The notes: a model not told the origin generated them from the sequence alone. A DNA stretch of 64,000 bases from Sphingomonas sp. (GCA_013001055.1 JABDNH010000007.1:175422-239421), one strand, 5' to 3'; shown: positions 20,736 to 30,845, counted from the first letter of the stretch. Program-made: numbers and translations.

Positions 20736-21949
20736 AACGCCCCCACCGCCGCGCGGAATGCGTCGCCGCGCGCTTCGAAGTCCGAAAACTGGTCGAAACT
20801 GGCGCACGCGGGCGAGAGGAGTACGATGTCCCCTGCCTGCGCTTCGGCTGCTGCTTGTGTGACGGCCCGTTCCACGGTTTCGCAGTGTAGAGTCTCGACC
20901 TTGCCGGACAAGAGTCTTTCAAACAATTCAGCACTTTCGCCGATCAGATAAGCCTTGGTGACATGGCCCAGCTGCGCCTCCAGCTCATCAAGGCTCTCGG
21001 TCTTCGCCTGCCCGCCCACGATCCAGCGGATATTTTCATATGCCGCCAGCGCCGGTGCGGATGCGGCGGGGTTGGTGCCCTTGCTGTCATTAACGAACAG
21101 CACGCCGTCCTTTTCCGCTACCCGCTCCATGCGGTGCGGCAGGCCGGGATAGCTGGCGAGACCGGCTTCGATTTCGCTTCGCTCAAGCCCCAGCGCCGCG
21201 CATGCCATAACCGCCGCCGCGGCATTTTGCGCGTTGTGCGGTCCTTGGAGGCCGGGCCATTTCGACGCATCGAGCGCGCTGCCATCGGGTTCGATGACGG
21301 CGACATTGTCTTCGCTCTGCATGGCGAAAAGCCGCTCCTTGGAGGCGCGATACTTTGCAAAACTCCCATCGTAGCGATCAAGATGATCGGGGGTCACGTT
21401 CAGCAGCACGGCAACCTCGCAATCGAGACTTTGCGTGATGTCGATCTGGTAGCTCGACAGTTCGAGCACATAGACGCCGCCGCGCTGCAGCGGATCCTGC
21501 TGGAGGATCGGGATGCCGATGTTGCCGCCCATGGAGGCCGGTACGCCGGCTTGCTTCAGGATATGGTGGATCAGCGCCGTGGTCGTCGACTTGCCGTTGG
21601 TACCGGTAATGCCCACCACGGCATGATCGGGCAGTTCGGGGCGCGCCTGCGCGAACAGTTCGACGTCACCGATTATTGCGCATCCTGCATGCCGGGCCGT
21701 CTCGGCGATCGGATGTGTGTTGAGCGGCACGCCCGGCGACACGACCAGCGCGTCGAACCCGTTTAGCCCTGCTTCCAGAAAATCCACACGCTCTGCAAAG
21801 GGATTGGCTTTTGCCCGCGCCGCTTCCTTGTCGTCCCAGCAGGCAACCTCGCAGCCCGACTTTACCAGCGCATCCACGCTCGCCAACCCCGACCGCGCGA
21901 GGCCATAAACGGCGTAGCGTTTCCCTTGCCAGGCGCGCGCCAGGATCAC
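20732..21949 (-). CDS. murD: UDP-N-acetylmuramoylalanine--D-glutamate ligase
   Basis: [62 protein letters not shown]. Confidence 0.97.
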   Translation of the reverse strand: MILARAWQGKRYAVYGLARSGLASVDALVKSGCEVACWDDKEAARAKANPFAERVDFLEAGLNGFDALVVSPGVPLNTHPIAETARHAGCAIIGDVELFAQARPELPDHAVVGITGTNGKSTTTALIHHILKQAGVPASMGGNIGIPILQQDPLQRGGVYVLELSSYQIDITQSLDCEVAVLLNVTPDHLDRYDGSFAKYRASKERLFAMQSEDNVAVIEPDGSALDASKWPGLQGPHNAQNAAAAVMACAALGLERSEIEAGLASYPGLPHRMERVAEKDGVLFVNDSKGTNPAASAPALAAYENIRWIVGGQAKTESLDELEAQLGHVTKAYLIGESAELFERLLSGKVETLHCETVERAVTQAAAEAQAGDIVLLSPACASFDQFSDFEARGDAFRAAVGAL

Positions 21950-23016
21950 CGTAGCTTGAGCGTGCTGAGACCCGCCAGCGCCAGCACGAAGCTGATGATC
22001 CAGAAGCGGATGACGACGGTCGGTTCGGACCAGCCCATCTGTTCGAAATGGTGATGGATCGGCGCCATCTTGAAAATGCGCCGCCCGGTCCGCTTGTAGA
22101 AAAAGACCTGGAGGATCACGCTGACCGCTTCGAGCACGAACAGGCCGCCAATGATGGCGAGCACGAATTCGTGATGCGTCGCCACCGCGACCGCGCCGAT
22201 CGCACCGCCCAGGGCAAGGCTACCCGTATCGCCCATGAAGACCGCCGCCGGCGGCGCGTTGAACCACAGGAAGGCAAGCCCCGCACCGACGATTGCTAGC
22301 AGGAGCACGGTAAGGTCACCTACGCCCAGCACATTGGGAATGCCGAGATATTCGGCGAAAATCGCATTGCCCACCAGGTAGGCGATCAGCGAGAACGCCA
22401 CGCAGGCGATGATGACCGGCATCGTCGCCAGCCCGTCGAGCCCGTCGGTCAGGTTCACTGCATTGCCGAACGCCACGATCACGAAGGCGCCGAACGCGAT
22501 ATAACCCCAGCCAAGATCGATCACTGGCCCCTGCACGAAGGGCAGATACAGCTCCGTTCCGCTGATGCGCGTCATCGCCCAGGTGGCGAAACCGGCAATG
22601 GCGAATTCCAGCAGCAGCCGCATCTTTGCCGAAACGCCCGTGTGGCTGGCCTTCTTGAGCTTGTCATAGTCGTCCATGAACCCGATCGCGGCAAACCCCA
22701 GCATCACCAGCAGGCAGGCCCACACATAAGGGTTGGACAAATCCATCCACAGCAGCACCGATACGGTGACGCTGATGAGGATCAGCAAGCCGCCCATCGT
22801 CGGCGTTCCACGCTTGGCAAGGTGCGACTGCGGCCCGTCGGCCCGGATCGGCTGGCCCTTGCCCTGCTTCTTGCGCAGCCAGTTGATAAAACGCGGACCA
22901 AGCAGCAGCCCGATCAGCAACGCCGTCCCCGTCGCCGCACCGGCGCGAAAGGTGATGTAGCGGATAAGGTTGAGCGGGCCGACGAAGTCCAGCCATTCGG
23001 CAAGTATGTAGAGCAT
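21946..23016 (-). CDS. mraY: phospho-N-acetylmuramoyl-pentapeptide-transferase
   Basis: [74 protein letters not shown]. Confidence 0.98.
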   Translation of the reverse strand: MLYILAEWLDFVGPLNLIRYITFRAGAATGTALLIGLLLGPRFINWLRKKQGKGQPIRADGPQSHLAKRGTPTMGGLLILISVTVSVLLWMDLSNPYVWACLLVMLGFAAIGFMDDYDKLKKASHTGVSAKMRLLLEFAIAGFATWAMTRISGTELYLPFVQGPVIDLGWGYIAFGAFVIVAFGNAVNLTDGLDGLATMPVIIACVAFSLIAYLVGNAIFAEYLGIPNVLGVGDLTVLLLAIVGAGLAFLWFNAPPAAVFMGDTGSLALGGAIGAVAVATHHEFVLAIIGGLFVLEAVSVILQVFFYKRTGRRIFKMAPIHHHFEQMGWSEPTVVIRFWIISFVLALAGLSTLKLR

Positions 23017-24389
23017 TATGCAGCGCCCCCTGCCAGCTTATCGACCAGTTTGCCAAGCCCCATCGAATTGGAAGCCTTGACGAGTATCGCATCGCCAGGG
23101 CGGATTACCGTTGCCGTTAACGCGATGGCGGCGTCGGCGTCGTCGACATGATGAACACGAATTTGGTCATCAAGTGCAGCGAAAAGCGGTGCCATCTCCG
23201 CACCGACGAGGATCGCTTCTTCCACGCCTGCCGCCATTACATATGGCGCAAGCTCGGCATGCAGCCGCGCGCTCTCCGTCCCCAGTTCCTTCATCGTGCC
23301 GAGAATCGCGACCTTGCGGCCTTGTTCGCCGGCGAGGGCCTTGAGCGTCGCCGCCATGCTGGCCGAATTGGCGTTATAGCTTTCATCAATGAGCAGTGCC
23401 TCGCCGCCGCCAACCTTTATTACGTGCCGCGCGCCGCGACCTTTCAGACCGCCAAGCTCCGCCAGCGCAAGTCCCGCCACCGCGACATCGCCGCCCGCCG
23501 CCTCGACGGCCGCAAGAACGGCAAGCGAGTTGGTCACCCAATGATCGCCGGGCTGGCGCATCGTGTAGGTCAGTCTGCCGCCGCGCAGCCGCGCGGTGAT
23601 CAACGTGCCCCCACCGCTGGCCGGCGCCTGGTTGAGCGGCGCGACATCGGCCTCGCCGGATCCGAAGGTCATGATCGTGCGGGCATGGCGCTTGGCCTTC
23701 TTTACCAGCTGGTCGCAATACTGCGTGTCTTCGGGAATGATGGCGACGCCGTCACCCACGAGACCCTCGAAGATTTCCGCCTTGGCGTCGACAATCGCCT
23801 TCATCGAACCCAGGTTCTCGATATGCGCTGGCGCAATCGCGGTGATGAGCGCAATGTGCGGACGGGCCAGCCGCGTCAGCGCTGCAATCTCGCCCGAATG
23901 GTTCATACCCATTTCGAACACGGCATACTTCACATCGCGCGGGCACCGCACGAGGCTGAGCGGTACGCCCGTATGGTTGTTATAGCTCTTGACCGAGCGA
24001 TGCGCCTTGCCGCGGCTGCTCCGGTCAAGCGCGGCGTAGAGCGCTTCCTTGGTCGATGTCTTGCCGACCGACCCGGTCACGCCAATCACCACCGCATCTT
24101 CGGCAAGCCGCCCGCGCGCTGCGCTGGCGAGCGCATCGAGCGCTGTCGTGACATCGTCAACCAGCACGTGGGGCCCGTCGATACTCCGCGACACCAACGC
24201 CCCATGCGCGCCCTTCTCGAAAGCGCCTGCCACGAAATCGTGCCCGTCATGCGCGGTGCCCGGCATGGCGATGAACAGGTCGCCCGGCTCGACTTCGCGG
24301 CTGTCGAAGGTCGCGCCATCGACCACGAAGTCGCCGTTGGCGGTACCGCCCGTCGCTTCGGCAATTTCGGCGGAGGTCCATAGCGTCAC
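23016..24389 (-). CDS. murF: UDP-N-acetylmuramoyl-tripeptide--D-alanyl-D-alanine ligase
   Basis: [74 protein letters not shown]. Confidence 0.96.
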   Translation of the reverse strand: MTLWTSAEIAEATGGTANGDFVVDGATFDSREVEPGDLFIAMPGTAHDGHDFVAGAFEKGAHGALVSRSIDGPHVLVDDVTTALDALASAARGRLAEDAVVIGVTGSVGKTSTKEALYAALDRSSRGKAHRSVKSYNNHTGVPLSLVRCPRDVKYAVFEMGMNHSGEIAALTRLARPHIALITAIAPAHIENLGSMKAIVDAKAEIFEGLVGDGVAIIPEDTQYCDQLVKKAKRHARTIMTFGSGEADVAPLNQAPASGGGTLITARLRGGRLTYTMRQPGDHWVTNSLAVLAAVEAAGGDVAVAGLALAELGGLKGRGARHVIKVGGGEALLIDESYNANSASMAATLKALAGEQGRKVAILGTMKELGTESARLHAELAPYVMAAGVEEAILVGAEMAPLFAALDDQIRVHHVDDADAAIALTATVIRPGDAILVKASNSMGLGKLVDKLAGGAA

Positions 24390-25801
24390 GCCGCTTCCTC
24401 CCGCGCCACTTCGACATCGTCGAAGGGCAGCGTGCGATCGCCGATGATCTGGCCCTGCTCGTGCCCTTTGCCCGCCAGCAGCACGATGTCGCCCGCGCGC
24501 GCTTCGTGGATGGCCGCGGCGATCGCTTCGCGGCGTCCCCCGATTTCGGTGGCATCGGGCGCCCCCTGCATGACCTGCGCCCGGATCGTCGCGGGATCTT
24601 CGCCGCGCGGATTGTCGTCGGTGACGATCACCAGGTCGGAGCCTTCGGCGGCCACTTCACCCATCGGCGCGCGCTTGCCGATATCGCGGTCGCCGCCCGC
24701 GCCAAACACGGTGATGAGCCGTCCTTCGACGTGAGGGCGCAGCGCCGCGATCGCGGCCTCGAGCGCATCGGGCGTGTGGGCGTAATCGACATAGACGGGC
24801 GCACCCTTGCGCGTGATCACGGCGCGCTCGAGACGGCCGCGCACCGGCGACACGCGCCCCATCGCCGAGAAGATCTTGTCCCAGCTGCCACCGGCCGCCA
24901 GCGCGATCCCCGCGGCAACCATGACATTGTTGGCCTGGTAGGCGCCAATCAGCGGCAGTTTGAGCAAATGCTGGATGCCATCATGCGTGATACTCAACGC
25001 CTGTCCCAGCGGCGTCGAACGCCGCTCGCCGAGCCGGATGGTGTCGCCGCGCTCACCGACGGTGAACAACTTGAGCCCGCGTTGCTTGGCGCGGGCAATG
25101 ACTGCATCGGATTTGGGATCATCGGTCCACACGACGGCCGAGCCATCTACGTTCACGACCTCATCGAACAGCCGCATCTTGGCCGCGAAATATTGCTCCA
25201 TCGTCTCGTGATAATCGAGATGGTCGCGGCTGAAATTGGTGAAGGCCGCGATCTTCACGCCGACGCCTTCGGCGCGGTACTGGTCGAGCCCGTGCGAGGA
25301 CGCTTCGTAGGCGAGGTGCGAAATGCCCATGCGTTTGAGGCCCGCGACATTATTGAGGAAAGTGACGATGTCGGGCGTCGTCAGCCCGGTCTTTACCTGG
25401 TCTTCGCCCGTCGTCACGCCGAGCGTTCCGATCGAAGCGGAGCGATACCCGCACATACGCCAGATCTGGCGACTCATTTCCACCGTCGACGTCTTGCCGT
25501 TGGTCCCCGTTACCGCAGCGACCACTTCGGGGTAGGGCGCATAATATTGCGCCGCCAGCTCGGCGAACGTCTTGCGCACATTGTCGCTCTCGATGCGGAA
25601 GGCCTTGCCCGTCGGCACATGCTTTCGCGTCACCACGGCGACCGCACCGCGCTTGACCGCTTCTTCGATAAAGTCTTCGCCGTTGAACTTGGCGCCGCGG
25701 AACGCGCCAAAGATATTGCCTTCGGTCACCTTGCGATGATCGATGGCAAAGCCGGTTACCGTTACGTCGCTCCCTCGCCGGACGAGGTCGTGCAGTTTCA
25801 A
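24386..25801 (-). CDS. murE: UDP-N-acetylmuramoyl-L-alanyl-D-glutamate--2,6-diaminopimelate ligase; TTG start
   Basis: VAAVTGTNGKTSTVEMSRQIW, TNFSRDHLDYHETMEQYFAAKMRLF, VTDDNPRGEDPATI. Start TTG at 25801 (GAGGAGTAACAATTTGAAACTGCAC), 4 bp after the ftsI stop. Confidence 0.95.
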   Translation of the reverse strand: MKLHDLVRRGSDVTVTGFAIDHRKVTEGNIFGAFRGAKFNGEDFIEEAVKRGAVAVVTRKHVPTGKAFRIESDNVRKTFAELAAQYYAPYPEVVAAVTGTNGKTSTVEMSRQIWRMCGYRSASIGTLGVTTGEDQVKTGLTTPDIVTFLNNVAGLKRMGISHLAYEASSHGLDQYRAEGVGVKIAAFTNFSRDHLDYHETMEQYFAAKMRLFDEVVNVDGSAVVWTDDPKSDAVIARAKQRGLKLFTVGERGDTIRLGERRSTPLGQALSITHDGIQHLLKLPLIGAYQANNVMVAAGIALAAGGSWDKIFSAMGRVSPVRGRLERAVITRKGAPVYVDYAHTPDALEAAIAALRPHVEGRLITVFGAGGDRDIGKRAPMGEVAAEGSDLVIVTDDNPRGEDPATIRAQVMQGAPDATEIGGRREAIAAAIHEARAGDIVLLAGKGHEQGQIIGDRTLPFDDVEVAREEAA

Positions 25802-25805
25802 ATTG

Positions 25806-27509
25806 TTACTCCTCGGAAAAGAGGAAAGGCAGAACGCTGTCGAGATCGGGTTCACGGTCCTCGTCGGGCCGCACCCCGAGCATCGGTGCAATGCGGCTGA
25901 TCGTACCGCTCACCACGGGGGCGACGTTCCAACCAGCCGTACGGAAACCGAACGTTTCCTTGGTGCCTTTGGGTTCATCGAGCATCACGACGATCACATA
26001 GCGCGGTTCGTCCATCGGGAAAACGCCCGCGAAGGTGGTGATGACGGTCGTCTTGGAATATCTTCCGTTGATGAGCTTTTCCGCCGAACCGGTCTTGCCC
26101 CCGACGCGGTAACCGGGCGCATCGGCCTTGCGGCCCGTGCCTTCGGTCACGACCATGCGCAGAAGCGCGCGCATCTTGTAGCTGGTGTCCTCGCTGAAGA
26201 CGCGTGTACCTTGTGCAACCGGATGCTGCGGGCCGACTTTCAAAATCGTCGGCTGGCGATGGATGCCCCCATTGAGCAAGGCCGCATAGCCCGCCGCCAG
26301 GTGCATTGGCGTCACCGCGATCGAGTGACCAAAGCCGACTGTCGCGGTGTCCATCTCGGTCCAATTCTTGGGGTAGAGCGTGCGTCCCTGTTCGGGCAGT
26401 TCATGGCCGAGCCGATCGAGAAAACCCATTTTGTCGAGGAAGGCGCGTTGCCGCTCGGCACCCAGCTGCATCGCGATTTGCGCGGTGCCGACGTTGGAGC
26501 TTTCCTGCATGATCTCCGCGACCGAACAGGCCCGTCCGAAGGGGTGCGTGTCGCCGATCGAGCGATTGCCGACCTGCAGCTTTTCGGGGCACGGATACAT
26601 CTGCCCGAAGCCCTTCACGACACCTGCATCCATCGCCATCGCGACGGTGAAGGGCTTGAAGGTCGACCCGAGTTCGTAGACGCCAAGGCTGGCACGGTTG
26701 AAGCGCGCATCCTGACTGCCCTCGCCGGCGACATTGGGATTGAGCTGCGGCAGCGAGGTCAGCGCGAGGACTTCGCCCGAATGGATATCCATGATCACGC
26801 CGGCGGCGCCGATTGCCGAATATTTCTCCATCGCGCCGGCCAGTTCGGCTTTGAGCGCCTGCTGGATCCGGCTCGAGATGGACAGCTCCAGGGGCGCGCC
26901 GCGTGTCTTGGCGTCGACCAGGTAATCATCGAAGGCACGCTCGGCTCCAGCTACACCGTTGCCGTCGACATCGGTATAGCCGATCACATGCGCGGCGAGC
27001 GCCGTCTGCGGATAGAGGCGATCGGGTTCGCGGGTCAGTTGGACGCCGGGCTCGCCCAGCGCGTTGACTGCTTCGACGATACCGGGGCTCGCGCGGCGGC
27101 GAAGATAGACGAACTTCTTGTCGCCCGTGAGCATCTCGTAATAATCCGCCTCGTCGCGTTCGGGCATGAGGCGCGCCAGATCGCGAGCGAGGTCGAGTTT
27201 ATTGCCGATCACGCGCGGTGGCTGGATGGCGATGGTCCACGCATCGATGGTACGCGCCAGCGTCTCGCCGTCGCGGTCGACGATATCGCCGCGCGCCGGG
27301 ATGAAGGCCTGCGGTCCGCCGGCGCCATTGGCACCATCATCGAAGACCGCCAGCCAGCCGATGCGCAGCACGATGGCGGCGATACAGGCGGCGAACAGGA
27401 TCAGTCCGATCATCAACCGCTGGTGCAACACGGCCAGCACCCGCCGCTTCTGCCCGACTAGCTGCAGTCTTTCGGGGCTCGCGACAAGGGCGGGCATCGG
27501 CGCGTTCAT
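25806..27509 (-). CDS. ftsI: division-specific penicillin-binding protein FtsI (PBP3)
   Basis: GSTFKPFTVAMAMD (SxxK), QESSNVGTAQIAMQ (SxN), VGGKTGSAEKLINGRY (KTGS); dcw position. Confidence 0.96.
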   Translation of the reverse strand: MNAPMPALVASPERLQLVGQKRRVLAVLHQRLMIGLILFAACIAAIVLRIGWLAVFDDGANGAGGPQAFIPARGDIVDRDGETLARTIDAWTIAIQPPRVIGNKLDLARDLARLMPERDEADYYEMLTGDKKFVYLRRRASPGIVEAVNALGEPGVQLTREPDRLYPQTALAAHVIGYTDVDGNGVAGAERAFDDYLVDAKTRGAPLELSISSRIQQALKAELAGAMEKYSAIGAAGVIMDIHSGEVLALTSLPQLNPNVAGEGSQDARFNRASLGVYELGSTFKPFTVAMAMDAGVVKGFGQMYPCPEKLQVGNRSIGDTHPFGRACSVAEIMQESSNVGTAQIAMQLGAERQRAFLDKMGFLDRLGHELPEQGRTLYPKNWTEMDTATVGFGHSIAVTPMHLAAGYAALLNGGIHRQPTILKVGPQHPVAQGTRVFSEDTSYKMRALLRMVVTEGTGRKADAPGYRVGGKTGSAEKLINGRYSKTTVITTFAGVFPMDEPRYVIVVMLDEPKGTKETFGFRTAGWNVAPVVSGTISRIAPMLGVRPDEDREPDLDSVLPFLFSEE

Positions 27510-28045
27510 GGCTGCGTCGGGTCTTCCCCATGCGTGATGAAGTCAAAGCCATCGTCGACCTTGCTGGTCGGCAAAGGCGCCAGCGGATCGACATGTTCGG
27601 CCACTCTCGAAGGCTTGGCCGGTCGCGGCGGCAACTCGCTGTCGTCGAGCGATGCTTGCACGACCATGTCCTCGATACCGCGGTCATTGGCGGCGTCGGC
27701 GCGTGGCTTGGGCGCCGATGCAAGAATGACCGGCGCATCAGGCGAGATATTCGTGCGCGGCTTGATCAACGTGGCGAGCTGGAAACTGCCGTCGAGAAAC
27801 TGGTCGGCTTCGGGTGCTGCCAGCTGAAGAAAGCCGGCATTCCACTTTTCCAGCTGCGACAGGCGGCCGCGTGTGCCGATTTCGGTCTCAAGCTCGCGAA
27901 TATCGCGCGTGACCATCGCGATGTCTCGCTCGATCCGCTCGAGTTCGGCGCGTTCAGACGCAACCTGCAGCGAAACGAGGTAGCAGGACAGCGCCGCGCC
28001 GAGCACACCGCCCGTCCACAGGATGGGACCGAAGCCGCGCATCAT
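27506..28045 (-). CDS. ftsL: FtsL-like single-TM coiled-coil protein with long C-terminal tail
   Basis: TM LWTGGVLGAALSCYLVSLQVASER, coiled coil ELERIERDIAMVTRDIRELETEIGTRGRLSQLEKWN; located between rsmH and ftsI. Confidence 0.8.
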   Translation of the reverse strand: MMRGFGPILWTGGVLGAALSCYLVSLQVASERAELERIERDIAMVTRDIRELETEIGTRGRLSQLEKWNAGFLQLAAPEADQFLDGSFQLATLIKPRTNISPDAPVILASAPKPRADAANDRGIEDMVVQASLDDSELPPRPAKPSRVAEHVDPLAPLPTSKVDDGFDFITHGEDPTQP

Positions 28046-28977
28046 GCAGCCTCCTTCTGGTCCCACGCGGGCGCCTCGGTGCGGACTGCCGAACGCAGTC
28101 GCGCCGATCGCGCGCGTGGGTTACGGGCCAGCTCGTCTTCGTCGGGCGAGACGGGCTTGGCAACTTGTTCGAAACTGGGCGTGGGCCCAGGGGTCGCGGC
28201 GGGACGATGCCGCGACCCCCGGGGCAGGTTCCCGCTGCGGGCTTGCAGGAACCGCTTTACAATTCGGTCTTCGAGCGAATGGAAGGTCACGACCGCCAGC
28301 CGGCCACCGGGTTTCAAGATGCGTTCGGCCGCGCGCAGCCCAGCCTCGAGCTCGTCGAGCTCGGCATTCAAATGGATACGGATGGCCTGAAAGGTGCGGG
28401 TCGCCGGGTCGGTCTTCATGCCGGGATGATGACCCAGCGCCTTGCGAACAACGTCGGCAAGCTCGCTGGTGCGCGTCAGCGGGCGGGCGCGCACGATCGC
28501 ACCAGCAACGCGGCGCGCACGCGGCTCTTCGCCATAGGTCTTGATGACACGGGCAATCTCGGCCTCGTCGGCCTGGTTGAGAAAGTCTGCAGCGGTTTCG
28601 CCGGCCTGGCTCATGCGCATGTCGAGCGGTCCGTCTTCGCGGAAAGAAAAGCCGCGATCGGCTTCGTCGATCTGCATCGAAGACACCCCGATATCGAGCA
28701 CCACGCCGTCGACCTTGTCGTCGACCGCCTCGTCCATGCGCGAAAATTCGATCTGGATGAGATCGAGTTGGTCACTGGGGACGCGCGACCGGCCTGCTTC
28801 GATCGCTGCAGGGTCGCGATCCAAGCCAATCACGCGTCCCGCCCCCGCTCCGAGGAGCTCCTTGGTGTAACCGCCGGCGCCAAAGGTGGCGTCGACGATT
28901 ACAGCGTCTTCGATAGGGGAGAGCGCCCGGACCACCGGGTCGAGAAGCACAGGGATATGTGGTGGCCGGACGCTCAT
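28042..28977 (-). CDS. rsmH: 16S rRNA (cytosine1402-N4)-methyltransferase
   Basis: HIPVLLDPVVRALSPIEDAVIVDATFGAGGYTKELL, DGVVLDIGVSSMQIDEADRGFSF, TFQAIRIHLNAELDELEAGL, VVTFHSLEDRIVKRF. Confidence 0.97.
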   Translation of the reverse strand: MSVRPPHIPVLLDPVVRALSPIEDAVIVDATFGAGGYTKELLGAGAGRVIGLDRDPAAIEAGRSRVPSDQLDLIQIEFSRMDEAVDDKVDGVVLDIGVSSMQIDEADRGFSFREDGPLDMRMSQAGETAADFLNQADEAEIARVIKTYGEEPRARRVAGAIVRARPLTRTSELADVVRKALGHHPGMKTDPATRTFQAIRIHLNAELDELEAGLRAAERILKPGGRLAVVTFHSLEDRIVKRFLQARSGNLPRGSRHRPAATPGPTPSFEQVAKPVSPDEDELARNPRARSARLRSAVRTEAPAWDQKEAA

Positions 28978-29459
28978 TCGGTAATCCCCCGTTCGCTCAT
29001 GCGGAAACGGGCGATGTCCTTCATATCCTCGGGGATGCGTTCGTCCTCGAGGAAAAGGGTGGGATTCCAGATCAGGAAAGTTTCGCCGGTGCCGACGAAA
29101 AGCGCGAGATCCTCGATCTTGCCTTTCATCTTCATCATCGGCGGAATCACGATGCGACCCGACTTGTCGTAGGACACGTCTTCGCTCGCGCCAAAAGCCA
29201 TCATGTTGGCCATCGCAGCGTCGAGGTCGGAGCCGATCGCGGTTTCGGTTTTCTCGGCGCGGCGTTCTATCTTGGCATGCTTGGTGGCCGCGTGGCCGGG
29301 ATCGTAAGCTTCAAGGCAGGGCAGCAAAGCGTGCTTGGCAAGAACGATCGCGCGGGCATCGCCGCGGCGTTCAACCACACTGCGCAGGAAGGCCGGCAGT
29401 GAGACGCGCCCCTTGGCGTCTACTGCGTTAAGCGCACTTCCCTGAAACAGATGGTCCAC
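28974..29459 (-). CDS. mraZ: transcriptional regulator / division protein MraZ; GTG start
   Basis: FQGSALNAVDAKGRVSLPAFLR...LLPCLEAYD; ...YDKSGRIVIPPMM. GTG at 29459 preceded by GGGGAGA. Confidence 0.9.
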   Translation of the reverse strand: MDHLFQGSALNAVDAKGRVSLPAFLRSVVERRGDARAIVLAKHALLPCLEAYDPGHAATKHAKIERRAEKTETAIGSDLDAAMANMMAFGASEDVSYDKSGRIVIPPMMKMKGKIEDLALFVGTGETFLIWNPTLFLEDERIPEDMKDIARFRMSERGITE

Positions 29460-29600
29460 TTGCTCTCCCCGCTTCGGGCGCAAGGCACAGCTTCCCTGTC
29501 TTCGGATGAGCGGCATCGCCGCCCGAACCGAACCCATTCATCGAGAAACGGATTGCCCCGCGCTTCCAACGAAATGTGAGTAACCTACGTCAGCGCGGAT

Positions 29601-29640
29601 TTCAATGCCATTTCATGCCATTTTATGGGTTTCTGTGACT
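29601..29640 (-). promoter_or_regulatory. candidate MraZ box: 10-bp-period array (minus strand AGTCAcagaa ACCCAtaaaa TGGCAtgaaa TGGCAttgaa)
   Basis: Plus strand reads TTCAATGCCA TTTCATGCCA TTTTATGGGT TTCTGTGACT: four in-register decamers about 140 bp upstream of mraZ. Resembles TGGGN-N5 MraZ operators. Confidence 0.55.
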
Positions 29641-29712
29641 CTTGGCGGTTTTCTGCGCCTTTTGGAGGGTGCAAAATGGGGCTAGCCTGCCGCATCAAGC
29701 AGTTGAAAACCC

Positions 29713-29721
29713 TGTGGATAA
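29713..29721 (-). promoter_or_regulatory. perfect-consensus DnaA box TTATCCACA upstream of mraZ
   Basis: Plus strand TGTGGATAA at 29713-29721; minus strand context CAGAGTTATCCACAGGGTTTTCAAC. Confidence 0.5.
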
Positions 29722-29759
29722 CTCTGTTGGAAAGAAAATTCGCCGCGACTCGGCGCAAC

Positions 29760-30479
29760 TCAGTCCTGCAGCCGTGCGAGCTGCGCCATCAGAAAGGGAA
29801 GATTGCCGTCGGTCGGGCCATCGAGCCCGCCTTCACCGGTCATGATGAAATCCGCATCGGCAATGATCAGCGCCTTGCCCTTGCCGACCGTGCACACCGC
29901 TACGAGGCCCTCGCTCTCGGTGCGGCAAGCTTCCTTGGTCGCAACGAGGTGCCCGCGCGCGCCAACCAGCACTGCACTGTCGTCATTCCCCATTAGCTCG
30001 GGCCCGCTGACCTGCGGACCTTCAAGTGCAACACCCCAATGACCAAGCAGCCCGGTATCCGGAAACGCGAACAGCGGACGTCGCCGGTCGCCGAGCGGTA
30101 GCGAGGACTCCCACAAAAGACGCGGATCGGCGAGCAGCAGGACACGCCCCCCTGCCCGCACCCAGGCGTCCAGCTCGACCAGCCCATCGGCCGTTTGCGC
30201 CGGTGCATGCGCCATCAGCAGGAGGTCCGTCCCCTCAAGGCTCGCAGCATCTGCCGCTGCGATCAGGTGCACGGCGTATTGCGCCTCGAGTGCGTCGAGC
30301 ACTGGGGAACCGCTCGACTCGAGCGAAAACCCATCTTCGGGAAACGCCAGCGGAAGGCTGGTCAGCAACGCCAGCGCGGGCGCTTCGACCTGAGCGTTGG
30401 ACGCTACCGGCTGCGTGTCTTCGGGCGGCGTCGCCTCGCATCCGGCGAGGGCCAGCAACAAGGCGGCAACCACCCTCAC
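29760..30479 (-). CDS. putative lipoprotein, GldG/DUF4350-like auxiliary protein
   Basis: Lipobox-like LLLALAGC; LLLMAHAPAQTADGLVELDAWVRAGGRVLLLADP resembles the GldG-type GATase-like fold. Confidence 0.5.
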   Translation of the reverse strand: MRVVAALLLALAGCEATPPEDTQPVASNAQVEAPALALLTSLPLAFPEDGFSLESSGSPVLDALEAQYAVHLIAAADAASLEGTDLLLMAHAPAQTADGLVELDAWVRAGGRVLLLADPRLLWESSLPLGDRRRPLFAFPDTGLLGHWGVALEGPQVSGPELMGNDDSAVLVGARGHLVATKEACRTESEGLVAVCTVGKGKALIIADADFIMTGEGGLDGPTDGNLPFLMAQLARLQD

Positions 30480-30820
30480 TCTTCGACTATACCTCCGCGC
30501 GCGCCGCCTTCTGCAAGGTCATCGCGCAGCGCGTCGGTAAGCGCACCATCCTTCTCGTCGACGGCCTTGTCGGGCTCGGTCGGTGCGGGGGCCTGTCGCG
30601 GCGCGGCGCCGATTTCCTCCAGCGGATCGGCGGGCGGCGCCGCGTCATCGGCCAACTTCTCTTCGACCGGATCGGCAGCCTCTCGCCCCTGCTCGGTCAT
30701 CGCCGTGCCAAGGATCACCAACAGGAAGACGAAGGCCAGCCCGGTGATCCCGATGCGGATGCGCTGATTTCTCTCCTGGCTAGCGGTCATGACAGTTTCT
30801 TCTGCTTCACGGCGAGACAT
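30476..30820 (-). CDS. hypothetical single-TM protein
   Basis: TM IRIGITGLAFVFLLVILGTAM and acidic/Pro-rich tail; ATGA overlap with downstream gene. Confidence 0.5.
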   Translation of the reverse strand: MSRREAEETVMTASQERNQRIRIGITGLAFVFLLVILGTAMTEQGREAADPVEEKLADDAAPPADPLEEIGAAPRQAPAPTEPDKAVDEKDGALTDALRDDLAEGGARGGIVEE

Positions 30821-30845
30821 CCACCGATATTAGGCTTGATTTTCA

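Noticed and set aside
24461-25900. 479-aa plus-strand ORF antisense to murE (similar long antisense ORFs at 25743-27461, 11290-13008, 23148-24383, 49419-50936)
   Set aside because: High-GC codon bias of the real minus-strand gene keeps antisense frames open; translations are Arg/His/Ala-rich with no domain, and the true genes are unmistakable.
29566-29597. Sigma-70-like promoter for mraZ (TTGAAA-17-TACTCA on minus strand, just downstream of the repeats)
   Set aside because: The -35 and spacing look good but the -10 matches only 2/6; too weak to list as a feature without TSS data.
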